From positions 828,002,897-828,066,896 of the forward strand of contig NC_081411.1 in NCBI RefSeq assembly GCF_030272615.1: 64,000 bases of DNA. Reading direction: 5' to 3'. Below, in pieces: positions 11,280 to 22,541 of the stretch; position 1 is the stretch's first letter; the number at the start of each line of letters is the position of its first letter. Source of the DNA: Cryptomeria japonica (taxonomy: Eukaryota > Streptophyta > Pinopsida > Cupressales > Cupressaceae). A program made the translations under genes and the position numbers. A model generated the notes under the pieces. The model had not been told where the DNA came from. It saw nothing but the letters and a program-made list of their open reading frames with translations, and ran no database searches.

Positions 11280-11553
11280 ATGTTAGTACGCAATGAATAG
11301 CACGCCTGTTAGTCACATGTTTTACACCATCGATTTTGCAATGAACAGACAGTGATTGACTAACACAACGCTAACAAGTTGTACAATAGGGGCTCCCGCT
11401 CCAAAGCAGACTACGGATTGACTAACGATCATGTTAGTCATGCGTATTACACTGTTGATTTTGTAATAAACCGTTTGCGATTGACTAACCTGTCGCTAAC
11501 ACGTTGTCCAAAAGGTCTGTTTTGGAGCTAGAATAGCTTTAGCCATCTTGCCT
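11280..11553. repeat. Tandem subterminal modules ending in a right-terminus sequence
   Basis: Two copies of the GC-rich module lie here: at about 11285-11370 (CCTGTTAGTCACATGTTTTA) and 11405-11490 (CATGTTAGTCATGCGTATTA). They are followed by GATTGACTAACCTGTCGCT, AAAAGGTCTGTTTTGGAGC and AGAATAGCTTTAGCC, the same right-end sequence as 2950-3023. The stretch is therefore the right end of an element related to element A. Confidence 0.7.
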
Positions 11554-11565
11554 CTGGAAGGGACG

Positions 11566-11705
11566 GCTATTCTAGCTCCAAAATAGATATGTCATACATC
11601 GTGTTATTGAGAGGTTAGACAATCGTAACTGTTAACTGCAAAATTGATGGTGTAAAACATGAGACTAACACGTGTGTCAGTCAATCCATACTATCTGTCT
11701 GAAGG
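11566..11705. repeat. Left-terminus sequence facing away from the preceding right terminus
   Basis: GGCTATTCTAGCTCCAAAAT is followed by GAGAGGTTAGACAATCG and an inverted subterminal module (TGGTGTAAAACATGAGACTA). Only about a dozen bases (ATCTTGCCTCTGG) separate it from the right terminus ending at 11553, so two element ends abut back to back. Confidence 0.65.
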
Positions 11706-11734
11706 TTTAGGGTTTTTGAAATTTACCATATCAG

Positions 11735-12800
11735 GATAGTACAAAAATAGTTATATCGATCCTCGATGACATGGAGAATTGGAAGGCAGAACCATCGATA
11801 TTACATATACCGATAAAACAAGCTCGAAAGCATAAAGCATAAAAGTGCATCGGAGACTAATCGAGACTTCGGGAGGAATGGAAAAAGGCTATTCCGACCC
11901 CCGATGAAGATAAAAGCACCCGTGGGGATATCGATGTAAATTATACCAATAAAATAAACTTGCATTAGGACTCATCAGGACATCAGAAGAAGCAATTTGA
12001 TGCTATGCTGAGTCCCGATAGGACAATTAAGGCATGTTAGTAGTCTGTTTTACACCGTCCATATTGTGACCAACATTCTGCGATTGTCTAACCTGTCAAT
12101 AACGCGCACTTGCGATTGACTAACCTGTCGGTAATGCGCGGTTGCGATTGACTAACTTGTCACTAAGACACTGTATCAAAAGGAGAATCGGAAGGCGAAA
12201 CCATCGGTATTACCTATACCGATAAAACAAACTTGGAAGCATAAAAGTGCATCGGAGATTGATCGAGACTTCGAGAGGAATAGAAAACGGCTATTCCGAC
12301 CCTTGATGAAGATAAAAGCACCTGCAGGGATATAGGTGTAAATTATACCGATAAGGTAAACATGCATTAGGACTCATCGGGACATCGGAAGAAGCAATTT
12401 TATGCTATGTCGAGTCCTGATAGGACTATTAAGGCGTGGTAGTAGTCCATTTTACACCGTCCATATTGCGACCAACATTCTGCGATTGTCTAACCTATCG
12501 GTAATGCGCACTTGCAATTGACTAACCTGTCACTAAGACACTATATGACATGGAGAATCGAGAAGGCAGAACCATCGGTATTACCTATACCGATAAAACA
12601 AACTCTGAAGCATAAAGCATAAAAGTGCATCGAGACTTCGGGAGGAATAGAAAAAGGCTACTCCGACCCTCGATGAAGATAAAAGCACCTATGGGGATAT
12701 CAGTGTAAACTATACCGATAAAGTAAACATGCATTAGGACTCATCGGGACAACGGAAGAAGCAATTTTATGCTATGTCGAGTCCCGATAGGACTATGTAG
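11735..12800. repeat. Right-arm tandem array (inverted relative to left arm)
   Basis: The reverse-complement marker AGCAATTTTATGCTATG occurs at about 11991, 12393 and 12760 (spacings about 402 and 367). Each unit repeats CCCCGATGAAGATAAAAGCA-type sequence, CATGCATTAGGACTCATC and GATTGACTAACCTGTC. The first unit is joined to a partial boundary block (ATATCAGGATAGTACAAAAA near 11736). Frames such as 12176-12367 on the minus strand are repeat by-products. Confidence 0.85.
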
Positions 12801-13074
12801 GCAGATGGAGAGTTGCTAGGAGTTCTTTGGGGTGATTTATGCCGATAACGCGGGGGACTTACCCACAATGCAGACTGGTATATTGAGATCATCAAGGCAT
12901 TAGAGGGACATAAATTGAACTATGTCAATACCCGATGGGACATATCGGACTATGTTTCGGCTATCGGGAGCGGTCTTGGTCTGCTATACTGATACCCGTT
13001 CAGTTTTGAGTAACACGTGTGTTAGTCGCACATTTTACACAATGTCGATTCTGCAGTTAGTGGTTGTGATTGAC
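12801..13074. repeat. Inter-array block, partial second copy at 13598-13710
   Basis: GGCAGATGGAGAGTTG, GAGGGACATAAATTGAACTA, TACCCGATGGGACATATCG and TATGTTTCGGCTATCGGGAG recur in shortened form at 13598-13710, so the end of the right arm has been duplicated. A subterminal module (GTAACACGTGTGTTAGTCGC) is present at 13010-13090. Confidence 0.65.
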
Positions 13075-13580
13075 TAACCTGTCGCGAAGCAGTGAAAGGC
13101 AAGTGGGCCCAGAGTGAGGATGATGTGGAAAGTAAAGAAGGTGCATCTTGAAAAGGATCCGACGGTCTGCGTTATTTCAGTGGGCGAAATAGCGTGGAGT
13201 TTATCTTTCACGAAGTAGCGAAAGGATGGTGGGCTCACATATCAGACTAGTCCTGCTTTTTTTTAAAAATGACCATATCAAAGAAAAAGACCATATCGGG
13301 ATAGTCCAAAAATAGTTATATCGATCCCCGATGACATGGCGAATGGGGAAGGTGGAACCATCGGTATTACCTATACTGATAAAACAAACTCGGAAGCATT
13401 AAGCATAATAGTGCATCGGAGACTGAACGGGACTTCGGAAGGAATAGAAAAAGGCTATTAACCCCCGATGAAGATAAAAGCACTTGCGGGGATATCGGTG
13501 TAAATTATACCGATAAAGTAAACATGCATTAGGACTCATCAGGACATCAGAAGAAGCAATTTTATGCTATACCGAACATC
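13075..13580. repeat. Right boundary block plus one further array unit
   Basis: 13075-13345 is the reverse complement of 5310-5570. It is followed by a single array unit (AGCAATTTTATGCTATACC at 13555). The order boundary then array mirrors the left arm read from inside to outside. Confidence 0.8.
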
Positions 13581-13800
13581 GATAGGACTATTAAGGCGGA
13601 TGGAGAGTTGGTCACAATGCGGACTCATCGAGGCATTGGAGGGACATAAATTGAACTATGCCGATACCCGATGGGACATATCGTCTATGTTTCGGCTATC
13701 GGGAGGGAAACAGGGACCAAAAACGTGTTAGCGATAGGTTACTCAATCGCAGCCGCTAATTGCAAAATAGGTTATGCATTCGGCCACAACTCCAAAACAG

Positions 13801-14817
13801 ACATTTTTTTTGTTATTTTAGACTATTTTATGCAATAAATAGTAAATCATATTAAAAAAAGCAGACAAAAAACCCTGTGTAAAATTAACTACAAATTTAT
13901 ATGGGTATTTCTACATATTCATTTGAATCATTTGAAGATAATTTCAATATTACTGTTAATTGTTAATCACCCAAGGAGTAACACACGTAATCCCGTGTTA
14001 CTCAGTGCGTACGGTGGACTCAGCAAGGCTGCAGCTATTGCGTGACTAACAACGCATGGAAATCCATCGGAGAAGTGGCAAAACCGATAACAACGCATGG
14101 AAATCCAAGGTCCGACCTATCGGCATTACTCTCGCCGATTAAATTAATAAGGCAACGGCGGTTACATCGGAGAGCCGGCAAAAACATAATATTGTCTTGC
14201 TGATAACCGAAAAGCGCAACAGAAATGAGAGACCAAAATGACAGTACAGAGATACTAACAGACACCAAACACCCAGCAAAATAATAGTACAGACATACTA
14301 ACACGCGTTTTACGACGGCTTTTTGGAGCCAGCAAACATGCATCGAGTGCTATATCTAACCCTAACGCGAATAATTTCAAGCTATAGAAAAATAAGAATA
14401 ACCAAAGAAAAACAAAACAATATGATTTTCGCACAACGTATACAAATCTGAAAGAACGGCTACTCAACAAAACAATAAAACATACAAATTTTTCAACTGT
14501 ATACAACCAGAAAAAATGGCTACTCAACATACCTGTTAACCTTCAGAAATGAATGCAGGCTGCCCTTGAAAACTAAGTCCTCGCTGCCTCCTTCAAACCC
14601 TTCTTTGCCTTCAAAAACGTCTTCAAAAATAGCATAACACTTGAACAAATGAGGGCTTTGGACTTTATCTAATCGCGCATTAGTCTGTCCCTTTGTCCCC
14701 TTTTTTCCACAACACGTAGAAAATGGTGGGAGGTCTGATCGTACGGTCCACCTAACACGGAGCCACCTAACATGAGTGGGTTCTACTTCGTCCATTTTTC
14801 AACGTAGAAAATGGTGA
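13801..14817. other. Spacer between inverted-repeat elements, no gene supported
   Basis: It contains a short direct repeat, AACAACGCATGGAAATCCA at about 14048 and 14091. Words such as CCGATAACAACGCATGG and ATCGGAGAGCCGGC echo the array vocabulary. Minus-strand frames of about 90-100 codons (14035-14343, 14255-14530, 14520-14795) show no motif, and I do not call them genes. AACGTAGAAAATGGTG occurs just before the 620-bp element, with a near copy at about 14728. Confidence 0.4.
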
Positions 14818-15437
14818 GACGTGTCTATTCTGGCTCCAAAAAGACAGTATGGATTGACTAACACGCGTGTTTGTCTCGCGCTTTACACTGTCGATTTTGC
14901 AGTTTTGGAGCTATGGCGTCAGTTTTCTGTTGAGACAGTACACGGTGTACCACAGTTTGCATAACACGCGTGTTAGTGGCGCGTTCTACATGGTCGATTT
15001 TTCACTAAACGACTGCGATTGACGGATTGACTAAGTAAGGACCCACCTGTCAGTAGCATGTATGAGAGAACTTGGAGGGAGCCACCGTGGTTTGGAAGCC
15101 CGCGCCCTCTTTTTCCTACCATTTTGGTGTCCGAATGCGGTCATCAACACTTGCCACTGGATGTTTGTTTTCTATGGCTTTTAATGTGCGTGTTAGGCAC
15201 AACACATCGGCACGAGTTGCGGTCCATGATCCGCCGTCCTCCGGCATGTCCACGTAGTTTCGTGTGGGCCCCGATGTTTGAAACAACCGACTCCAAGACA
15301 AGTCCACGTCATTTTCGCTGGGTCCGACGCCTACACCAAATTGGCATGGTATGCATGGGCTATGCATGTCTCGAACATGTCCGTCGATGCATGTCGTTGG
15401 TACGACAGGTCACTTTTGGAGCCAGAATAGACACGTC
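14818..15437. mobile_element. 620-bp MITE-like element with 24-bp perfect TIRs
   Basis: The left end at 14818-14841 begins GACGTGTCTATTCTGGCTCC and is followed by AAAA. The right end at 15414-15437 is its exact reverse complement. The TIR shares CTATTCTGGCTCCAAAA with the termini of element A. Two GC-rich subterminal modules lie inside (about 14862-14905 and 14960-15030). No coding capacity is evident. Interior frames on both strands overlap each other and lack motifs. No clear target-site duplication was seen (flanks GGTGA and CTCAA). Confidence 0.75.
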
Positions 15438-15639
15438 CTCAAACTAAGACCCACATATCTATGTGGCATTGTGTTTGGCTGATCATTTCTAAAATATGGT
15501 TTATTTGTTGGGGCCCGTTTTTGAAGAGTATTCAGTTTTTGGTGTTGTATCCTCCATGCAATTCCTTATGGTCTTTGTCCTAGTCATAACCGGTGACAAA
15601 TTTAGAAAGGCATTTTCTTTGTTCGGCTGCAGTTATTGT

Positions 15640-16450
15640 TGGATGGCACAAGCCCTCTCTGGTGTCTGCAATGGCGTATTTAAAGTAGTTAAAAGTAATA
15701 TTAATCAATTTAAAGCCATTTTAGTTAATTGTTTCCCAAGACACCCTTAAAATCAAGCTACAAATCAAAAGACTAGAGAAAGTGAATATAAATTGGTTTG
15801 ATTAGATGTCCACACCTCTCCATTTTCCTTTTTACAACTGAAAAGTGAAAGCAGGCCAAAACAGGAAGACTCCATTATGTTTATAACAACTGTTATATGG
15901 ACTCCACCAGCACTAATCCACTCTTTCGGTAAACTTTTCTGTGAGCAGCTTCCCCTTGCCTTCACAAACAGTAAGGAAGAAGCAAAGAATATATCGAATT
16001 TTGACCCCCCATATATAAACACCCTCAGGCAGTTTGATGAACAAGAAGAATTTGAACAATCTCTTCATAACTATTCATATTTCTAAACAGTCTTTATTCT
16101 CGGTTGAGGCTCAAATTCTAGAAGCTGATAATATTATCTGGCTTCAAAATGGTGGTATTCTTCTATCTCAACTCTCACATCTTTTTGACAAACAAATAGT
16201 ATTAAGCTGTGATCTTTCAACCAAATAGTATTCTTCTGATTCAGTAACAATAATACTTTATATTCCTCTCATCATTGTGCCATTGAAATTGCTTGGTCTT
16301 TTGTTTTTCTACCAGTACCATGTCTTCTTTCTATTCTCCCTTCTTTACTGTTATTGTGCAACTTTTTGTTCTCTACCAAAATCTAGCGTTGAAGGTTCTC
16401 TTCACTTAATGTCATCATAAGGGGGACTCAATGGTAATAATATTCTATAG
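15640..16450 (+). pseudogene. Promoter-and-leader copy of the HMA locus lacking the HMA exon
   Basis: This stretch matches 26650-27320 and then 28505-28710 over nearly its whole length, skipping the 1.2 kb that holds the HMA exon. Shared landmarks are AAGACTAGAGAAAGTGAAT, GATTAGATGTCCACACC, CTTTCGGTAAACTTTTCTG, CCTTGCCTTCACAAACAGTA, the TATA box (ATATATAAAC at 16011-16020), GATGAACAAGAAGAATTTG, and the downstream GTACCATGTCTTCTTTCTA. The junction lies at about 16250-16256 (ATTCAGTAACAATAATACTT). Since the promoter is present, this is not a processed copy from mRNA; a genomic duplication followed by deletion is the simplest reading. Because the HMA exon is missing, no functional product is expected. 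Confidence 0.75.
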
Positions 16451-16582
16451 TACTCAGAAAATATATTTAACAAATTGGAAGATAAACAACATCCTAACTC
16501 AATTATTTTCTATCGAACATTGCTACCATGAAGGAAATACAGTGGCAAACTTTCTATTAAATTTAGAGATAGATAGAAATAG

Positions 16583-16600
16583 AAAAAAAAAAAAAAAAAA
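16583..16600 (+). repeat. A18 homopolymer
   Basis: A run of 18 A after AGATAGATAGAAATAG, downstream of the locus copy but about 130 bp past the end of detectable similarity. Confidence 0.9.
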
Positions 16601-16750
16601 TAGTAATTGACAATGATGTTAATTATTGGAAGGTCCTTGGCAATATGCACTATAGAATTCCCTCAAAAGAATAGCAATTCTAAGCTCTCCCATCATTAAT
16701 GTAAGAGTAGAATGTTAGGATCACACAAGCAATGATATAATTGTTGAATG

Positions 16751-17939
16751 TGTTGGCAAATTGGAGGAATTGATTATGTGTTGCATTGATGTTTTATCAC
16801 TGATGGCAACACCGACTGTTTTGGTTGTTTACCGATTTCCGGTAGAGCGGTTGGATTATGATATTGATCTGGTATGCTTCGGTTTGTGGAATTGGTTTGG
16901 ATCTGTCATTCATGCTATTCAGATGTGTATCACAATCAGTTTGTTCGGGATTTGATGACTCGGGAACTATCATTTATTCTAGTAAGCCTTTTGGTCACCG
17001 GTAAGGGTTTTACCGACAGAGCTTTGTTGAAGATCTTTTGATGCACTTGATAAGTGGTGTTGGTGTGGCTTCTAGATGGATTTTAGGATGCTATTGGTTA
17101 TCTTGTTCGTGTTCCTGTTGATCGGTGGTGTTGCATTTCGGACCGGACCTAATGCTATCTTATTTTGCTAAGTTATGGACCGGTTTATGTAATGTGTTGG
17201 TGGATGATCCTGATGCATTTCTGGTTGGATCTATTGATTGGATTATATTGTTTCGGTCTTAGGCCGACTTGGTTGATCGTTGGATTGTGAGTTTATGTTA
17301 TGAATTTATTGTATTATCTTTTAGGTGGCCAACCTAATTGTTTAGGTTCCGGGTTGGTATAAATATGATGTAAGATCTCTTTGTAGATCGTGGGTTTTTG
17401 GGATATAGGATTATCTGTGTGCGAATAAGGTTGTAATCATATGAAAAGGTTTTGGTCGATCATAGGTGATCGAATTGAGTTAGTGAAAGAGGTTTAAGAC
17501 CTCTGGTACTGAGCTTAACTAGAACTATATCCAGGCATAGGAGATGTTATTCTTGCAATTCACTCTTCTTTCCGGATTGTAGTCTGGATTTATTTTGTAG
17601 TCAGTGAGGCTCCTTTTGTGATGAGCAGTGCGCTCTAGACTATTGGCCTTCCTGCATGTGCAGGCCCCTCTTTTTGTAATCACATACTTACTGTAGAAGT
17701 ATTATCTGACTGTGGGTAGGCTTCCCACCATGGTTTTTCCCTTTACCAGGTTTTCCACGTACAAATCTTGGTGTTATTTTTGTGGATGGTTGGTAAATTT
17801 TATGTGGTTTATATTTGTGCTTAACTGTTATATCTGTTATTCCGGTAATAAGGATTTAATGCTTAAAGTTCTATAATTTGTTAACAACTGACTCACCCCC
17901 CCCTCTCAATTGTTCACTAGTTATCTGAGTTGTCTAACA
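16751..17939 (+). repeat. 5' LTR of copia A
   Basis: It begins TGTTGGCAAATTGGAGG and ends CTGAGTTGTCTAACA. The C-rich tract ACTCACCCCCCCCTCTCAAT near its end is also a feature of the other copia LTRs in this window (39750, 45730, 63335). Confidence 0.93.
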
Positions 17940-17940
17940 A

Positions 17941-17957
17941 TTGGTAGCATAGCCTGA
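17941..17957 (+). other. Primer-binding site of copia A
   Basis: TTGGTAGCATAGCCTGA starts two bases after the LTR end and is a degenerate match to the initiator-Met tRNA primer-binding site TTGGTATCAGAGC used by plant copia elements. Confidence 0.8.
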
Positions 17958-17995
17958 TCCTCTTTGCAAAAGATTAAGAACTTGAGGAAGATCCT

Positions 17996-20900
17996 ATGGT
18001 ATCTAATAGTTCAAGTTCATCAAGTTCATCTGTAGCTGTTTTCCGGAGAGAAATTCTTAGGCTTGATGGAACAAATTACAGAGTATGGAAGATTCAGATG
18101 GAGACTCATCCGAGATGTCTTGGTAAGGAGATTTAGGAGATCAGTGAGAAATGATATATACCTCATAATCCAACATCTGGCAATCTTCCTCTGACAGGCT
18201 TGGATAAGGACATTGAAAATGATTGTAGAGCTAGAGAAGCCCTTTTGTGTGCACTTTCTGATAAGCAAGTTATGGGACTAACCGACAAATCAACTGCAAA
18301 GGCTATATGGGATAAATTGGAGACTCTAAATGAAGGCGGCCCTACTGTTAAAATTTCTAAACTTGATGGTTACTGAGTGAGATATGAAAACCTGAAGATG
18401 AAAAAAGATGAAAGGATTACTGCTTTTATGGAGAGAGTTAATGAAATTGTTCTGGGAATTCAGTGTTGTGGTGGATCTCTGAGTGAAGATGAAATAGTTT
18501 CTAAAGTATTGAGATCTTTGTCACCGGCTTATAAGATGAAGGCTACTGCAATTAATGAGTTGAGAATAATGACAAACACCTCTATTAATAGGGATACCTT
18601 GGTTGGGAAGTTATCTGCTTTTGAGCTTGAGGAATTTGGCCCTTTTGGAGTTGCAAAATCTGAACCTACTTTTCATGCATCTACATCATCTATCGGCAAG
18701 AGTGATTGGAAAGCCTTATATGCTAAGGAACTAGAGGAAATGAAGAAAGAATATGAAAAGTTTGAGCAACTTGAAGCCCTATTTGCTAGAAGAGTGCCTA
18801 AAAGTCTGACAGGAAGTAAGTATGAAGGAAAATCACCTTTTAAATGTTTCGCATGTAATAAGATAGGTCATTTTGCATCTAGATGTCCTGAAAGGAATTT
18901 AGAAGATCCTTTAGGCCTAACCATGATTATCAGAACAAGCATAAGTACAAGAGGAACAAAGACAAAACATGCTACTATGCGGATGACGAAGGTGTGATTG
19001 ATTCTGATGATGAACTGGCACAAGATTCAGCTAGTGGATCCGGCAATGGAAAGGAATGGGTATTCTTGGCTATCAAGGAAGATGATATGGTACCTCAAGA
19101 AAAGGCCCTTGCTGCTAAAGTTGAAGACAAGGATGAATGGGTGATAGTCAGTGGATGTTCACATCATATGACTAGAGATAAAATGAAGTTTCTATCTTTG
19201 CAAGAATTTGATGGCGGTCTGGTTAGATTTGGAGATGACAAAGCATGGATGATCAAGAGAAGAGGAACTATATCATTGGATGGTAAGCATGATACTGATA
19301 ATGTTTATTATGTTGAAGGTTTAAGGCATAATCTTTTGAGTGTGGGACAGTTGGGGGATAAGGGATTTCAGTTACAATTCAAGGATGGAAAATGCAAGAT
19401 TGTCAACAGATCTAGATTGGAGATTGCAATTGGTACTCAGACTAAAGGTAACATCTTTCATTTGAACTCCAGTGAGAAGACATGTTTGATTGCACAAATT
19501 GATGAGATTTGGCTATGGCATAAGAGGTTGTGTCATGTGAATTTTGATTGCATTGTAAAGATCAGTTCTACTGAGGCAGCTAGAGATATATCTAAGATTG
19601 TGAAGCCCTATAATCTAGTATGTAAGGAATGTCAAATGGGAAAGCAAGTCAAAACTTCTTTTAAGAGTATACAAGACAAATCTAATGATGTTCTTGATCT
19701 TATTCATATTGATTTGTGTGGTCCTGCTAGAGTCAAAAGTTTTCAAGGTGATAGATATTTTATGCTAATCATTGATGACTATTCTAAAATGATGTGGGTT
19801 ACTTTTATAAGGGAGAAATATAAATCATTCGAAAAGTTTAAAATCTTTAAAGCTAAAGTTGAGACAAAGACAGGATTGAAGATTAAATGCTTAAGGTTTG
19901 ATCAGGGGGGGAATTCACATCTACTAAATTTAACATTTATTGTGAAAAGAATGGGATAAGGAGACAATTATCTACACCCCGGACACCTCAGCAGAATGGA
20001 GTTGTGGAAAGGAAGAACATAATTGTCTTGGATGTGGCTAGAACTATGATGATGGAGGCTAATCTGCCTCATATCTATTGGAGAGAAACTGTGAGTATGA
20101 CTGTATATACATTCAACAAATTTCATATCAAAGGAGACACTGGTAAGACACCTTGTGAGTTATGATTTGGTCATACACCTACAGTTAAGTATTTCAGAAT
20201 CTTTGGTAGTAAATGCTATATCAAAAGAGATGATTCCATTGGAAAGTTTGATCCTAGATGTGATGAAGGGATATTTCTTGGTTATTCTAATGAAAGAAAA
20301 GCATATAGATGTTATAACAAAAGATTGCAGAGAGTTGTGGAGAGCACTAATGTCAAGGTGGATGAGTTGAACAAAAGTCAAATAAGAACTTATGAGAGAG
20401 AGCTGGTAGTGGAAATGATCATAACTGAACTGGTAGCACCTACACCGGAACATAATGTTGAACCAGTTACTCCGACAGTATCAGAAAACTCAATAGTAAT
20501 TGAAGATCAGAGCAGGTGAAGAAAAAATCAGAAGACTCCTAAGTATGTTAGGTTAAATCATTTAGAAGATCAGATCACTGGAGACAAGAATAAATGAGTG
20601 ATGACAAGAAGAAGGTTGGAAGTTGATGAGTAATTGAAGCATGTAAAGATGAATGTTGGATAAAAGCTATGGAAGAGGAATTAGATCAGATAGACAAGAA
20701 TAATACATGGACTTTAGTTCCCCAGCCTAAAAATAAGAATGTTATTGGGACTAAATGGGTTTTTAGGAATAAATTGAATGAAGATGGATAAGTTGTGAGG
20801 AATAAGGCTAGATTGGTTTGTAAAGGATATTCTCAGAAGGAAGGAATTGATTATGATGAGACTTTTTCTCCGGTAGCTAGGATTAATGAAGCTGTTAGAT

Positions 20901-22154
20901 TATTTCTTGCTTATGTTGCCTATAAGAACTACAAGGTTTATTAGATGGATGTTAAGCGTGCATTTCTAAATGGAGATCTTGAAGAGGAGGTTTACATTGA
21001 GCAGCCTGATGAATTTTCACTTTTCGATGACAAAAACATGGTTTGCAGGTTAAGGAAAGCTTTATATGGATTGAAACAAGCCCCTGGAGCTTGGTATGCA
21101 AGATTGGATAAATATCTTTTGAAGCTTGGTTTCACTAAAGGTAATGTTGATAGTAATTTATATTATAAGATCATTGATGATGACATATTGATTGTTGAAG
21201 TCTTTGTTGAAGATATCATTTTTGGAGGTGAGGATAAGTTATGTATGAAATTCTCTGATAATATGAAGAATGAATTTGAGATGTCTATGATTGGGGAGAT
21301 GAAATTTTTCTTAGGTTTGCAGATTACTCAGACTGATAAAGTTATTTTTATCTGCCAAACTAAGTATGCTAGGGAGTTGTTGAAGAAATTTGGTATGGAA
21401 AATTCTAAACTGGTTGGTACTTCTATGGTTACAAGTGAGAAATTGACTAAGATAGATGCATTAGCACCAGTAAATCCTACAAGGTACAAGTCTATGATTG
21501 GAGGTTTGTTATATGACTCAGACTAGACCGAATATAATGAATGCAGTTTGTACTGTATCAAGGTATTAGAGTGATCCTAAAGAGAATCATGAGAGTGTGG
21601 TGAAAAGGATTTTCAGGTATTTGCAAGGAACAACTGAATATGGTTTGTGGTATCCTAAAAATGATGATTTTACACTTTGTGCATATACAGATGTTGATTG
21701 GGCTAGAGATGTTGATGACTAGAAGAGCACATCCGGTGGAGCTTTCTTTCTTGGAAAGAAACTTGTTTCATGGATCAACAAGAAGCCATAATGTTCCTCT
21801 TTATCTACTACTGAAGCTGAGTATGTTGTTCCTGCTACTAACTGTACACAAGTTCTATGGATGAAGCAAATGTTGAAGGATATAAGGGTGGATTGTTATG
21901 AATTGGTAGTTATTCACTATGATAACTCTGCAACTATTGACATATCAATGAATCTGGTATTTCATTCTAAGACAAAGCACATATCTATCAAGTACAACTT
22001 TTTGAAGGAGAAGGTGGAAGCAAATGAAGTCAAACTAATTTATGTGAACACTAAAGAGAAGATTGCAGATATGTTCACTAAACATTTGCTTAAGGAATCA
22101 TTTGAGTACTTCAGAGACAGATTGGGGGTTTTTGCCCCTCCGATAGAGACCTGA
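17996..22154 (+). pseudogene. Copia A gag-pol, frameshifted
   Basis: Gag starts at the ATG at 17996 (MVSNSSSSSS) in frame 2. The copia gag core (RVWKIQM; AIWDKL) reaches the zinc knuckle CFACNKIGHFASRC near 18846-18887 with stops at 18136, 18148 and 18374 and a frameshift near 18900. Frame 1 then carries the protease (VSGCSHHM, where DSG would be expected) and the integrase HHCC region to about 19905. There a G-run causes a shift to frame 0 (TPRTPQQNGVVER). RT resumes in frame 2 (DVKRAFLNG; ALYGLKQAPGAWY). The RT catalytic box reads F-V-E-D with GAA at 21209-21211, so one of the two Asp is replaced by Glu. RNase H follows after another shift near 21520 (TKHISIKYNFLKEKV) to the TGA at 22152. 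The polyprotein cannot be made or work as it stands. Confidence 0.9.
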
Positions 22155-22541
22155 GTGATGTTGATTGGCATCGGTTTGGTATGCATTTACAGAGCTACTA
22201 TTCATTCTGGATTGATGTGTTGGTGCTACTACTCAGGGGGAGTAGTCAGTTGTGTGGTTCAATGGATTTATGATTTTTCTTTGATGTTTATGTCATATTT
22301 TTTGGCATTGATGTCAAAGGGGGAGAGATATATGTGAAAAACAGAGCTTAACAAAATATTGTCAAAGTGAGATCAGAGCTTAACAGGGATATCATTCAAA
22401 GGGGGACTTCGCTAACTTCACTATAATATCATCTTATGGGAGATTGTTGTTTGTCTTCCTTTGGGGGAGACTTGTTTGGCATTTCTTGGCACTTGGATGT
22501 TTTTCACATTTAGTGTTGCCATCAATGCCAAAGGGGGAGAT

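Larger units (their letters stand above)
3024..13800. mobile_element. Foldback-like composite DNA element with tandem-array arms
   Basis: Two arms face each other in inverted orientation. The left arm is array 3034-5330 plus boundary block 5310-5570. The right arm is array 11735-12800, boundary block 13075-13345 and one more array unit at 13345-13580, all as reverse complements. Between them sit a plus-strand pseudogene (6219-9131) and a converging minus-strand frame (10273-10986). Inward-facing right-end sequences occur at 11400-11553, so the right side is a mosaic of at least two events. Long inverted arms built from internal tandem repeats are the hallmark of foldback elements (Drosophila FB; the Arabidopsis FARE elements are a plant example). 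The assignment to one element is inference; the arms could instead come from several related elements inserted in each other. Confidence 0.5.

Noticed and set aside
16583-16600. Poly-A tail of a processed pseudogene for the HMA locus copy
   Set aside because: The copy contains the promoter and TATA box and its similarity ends about 130 bp before the A run.
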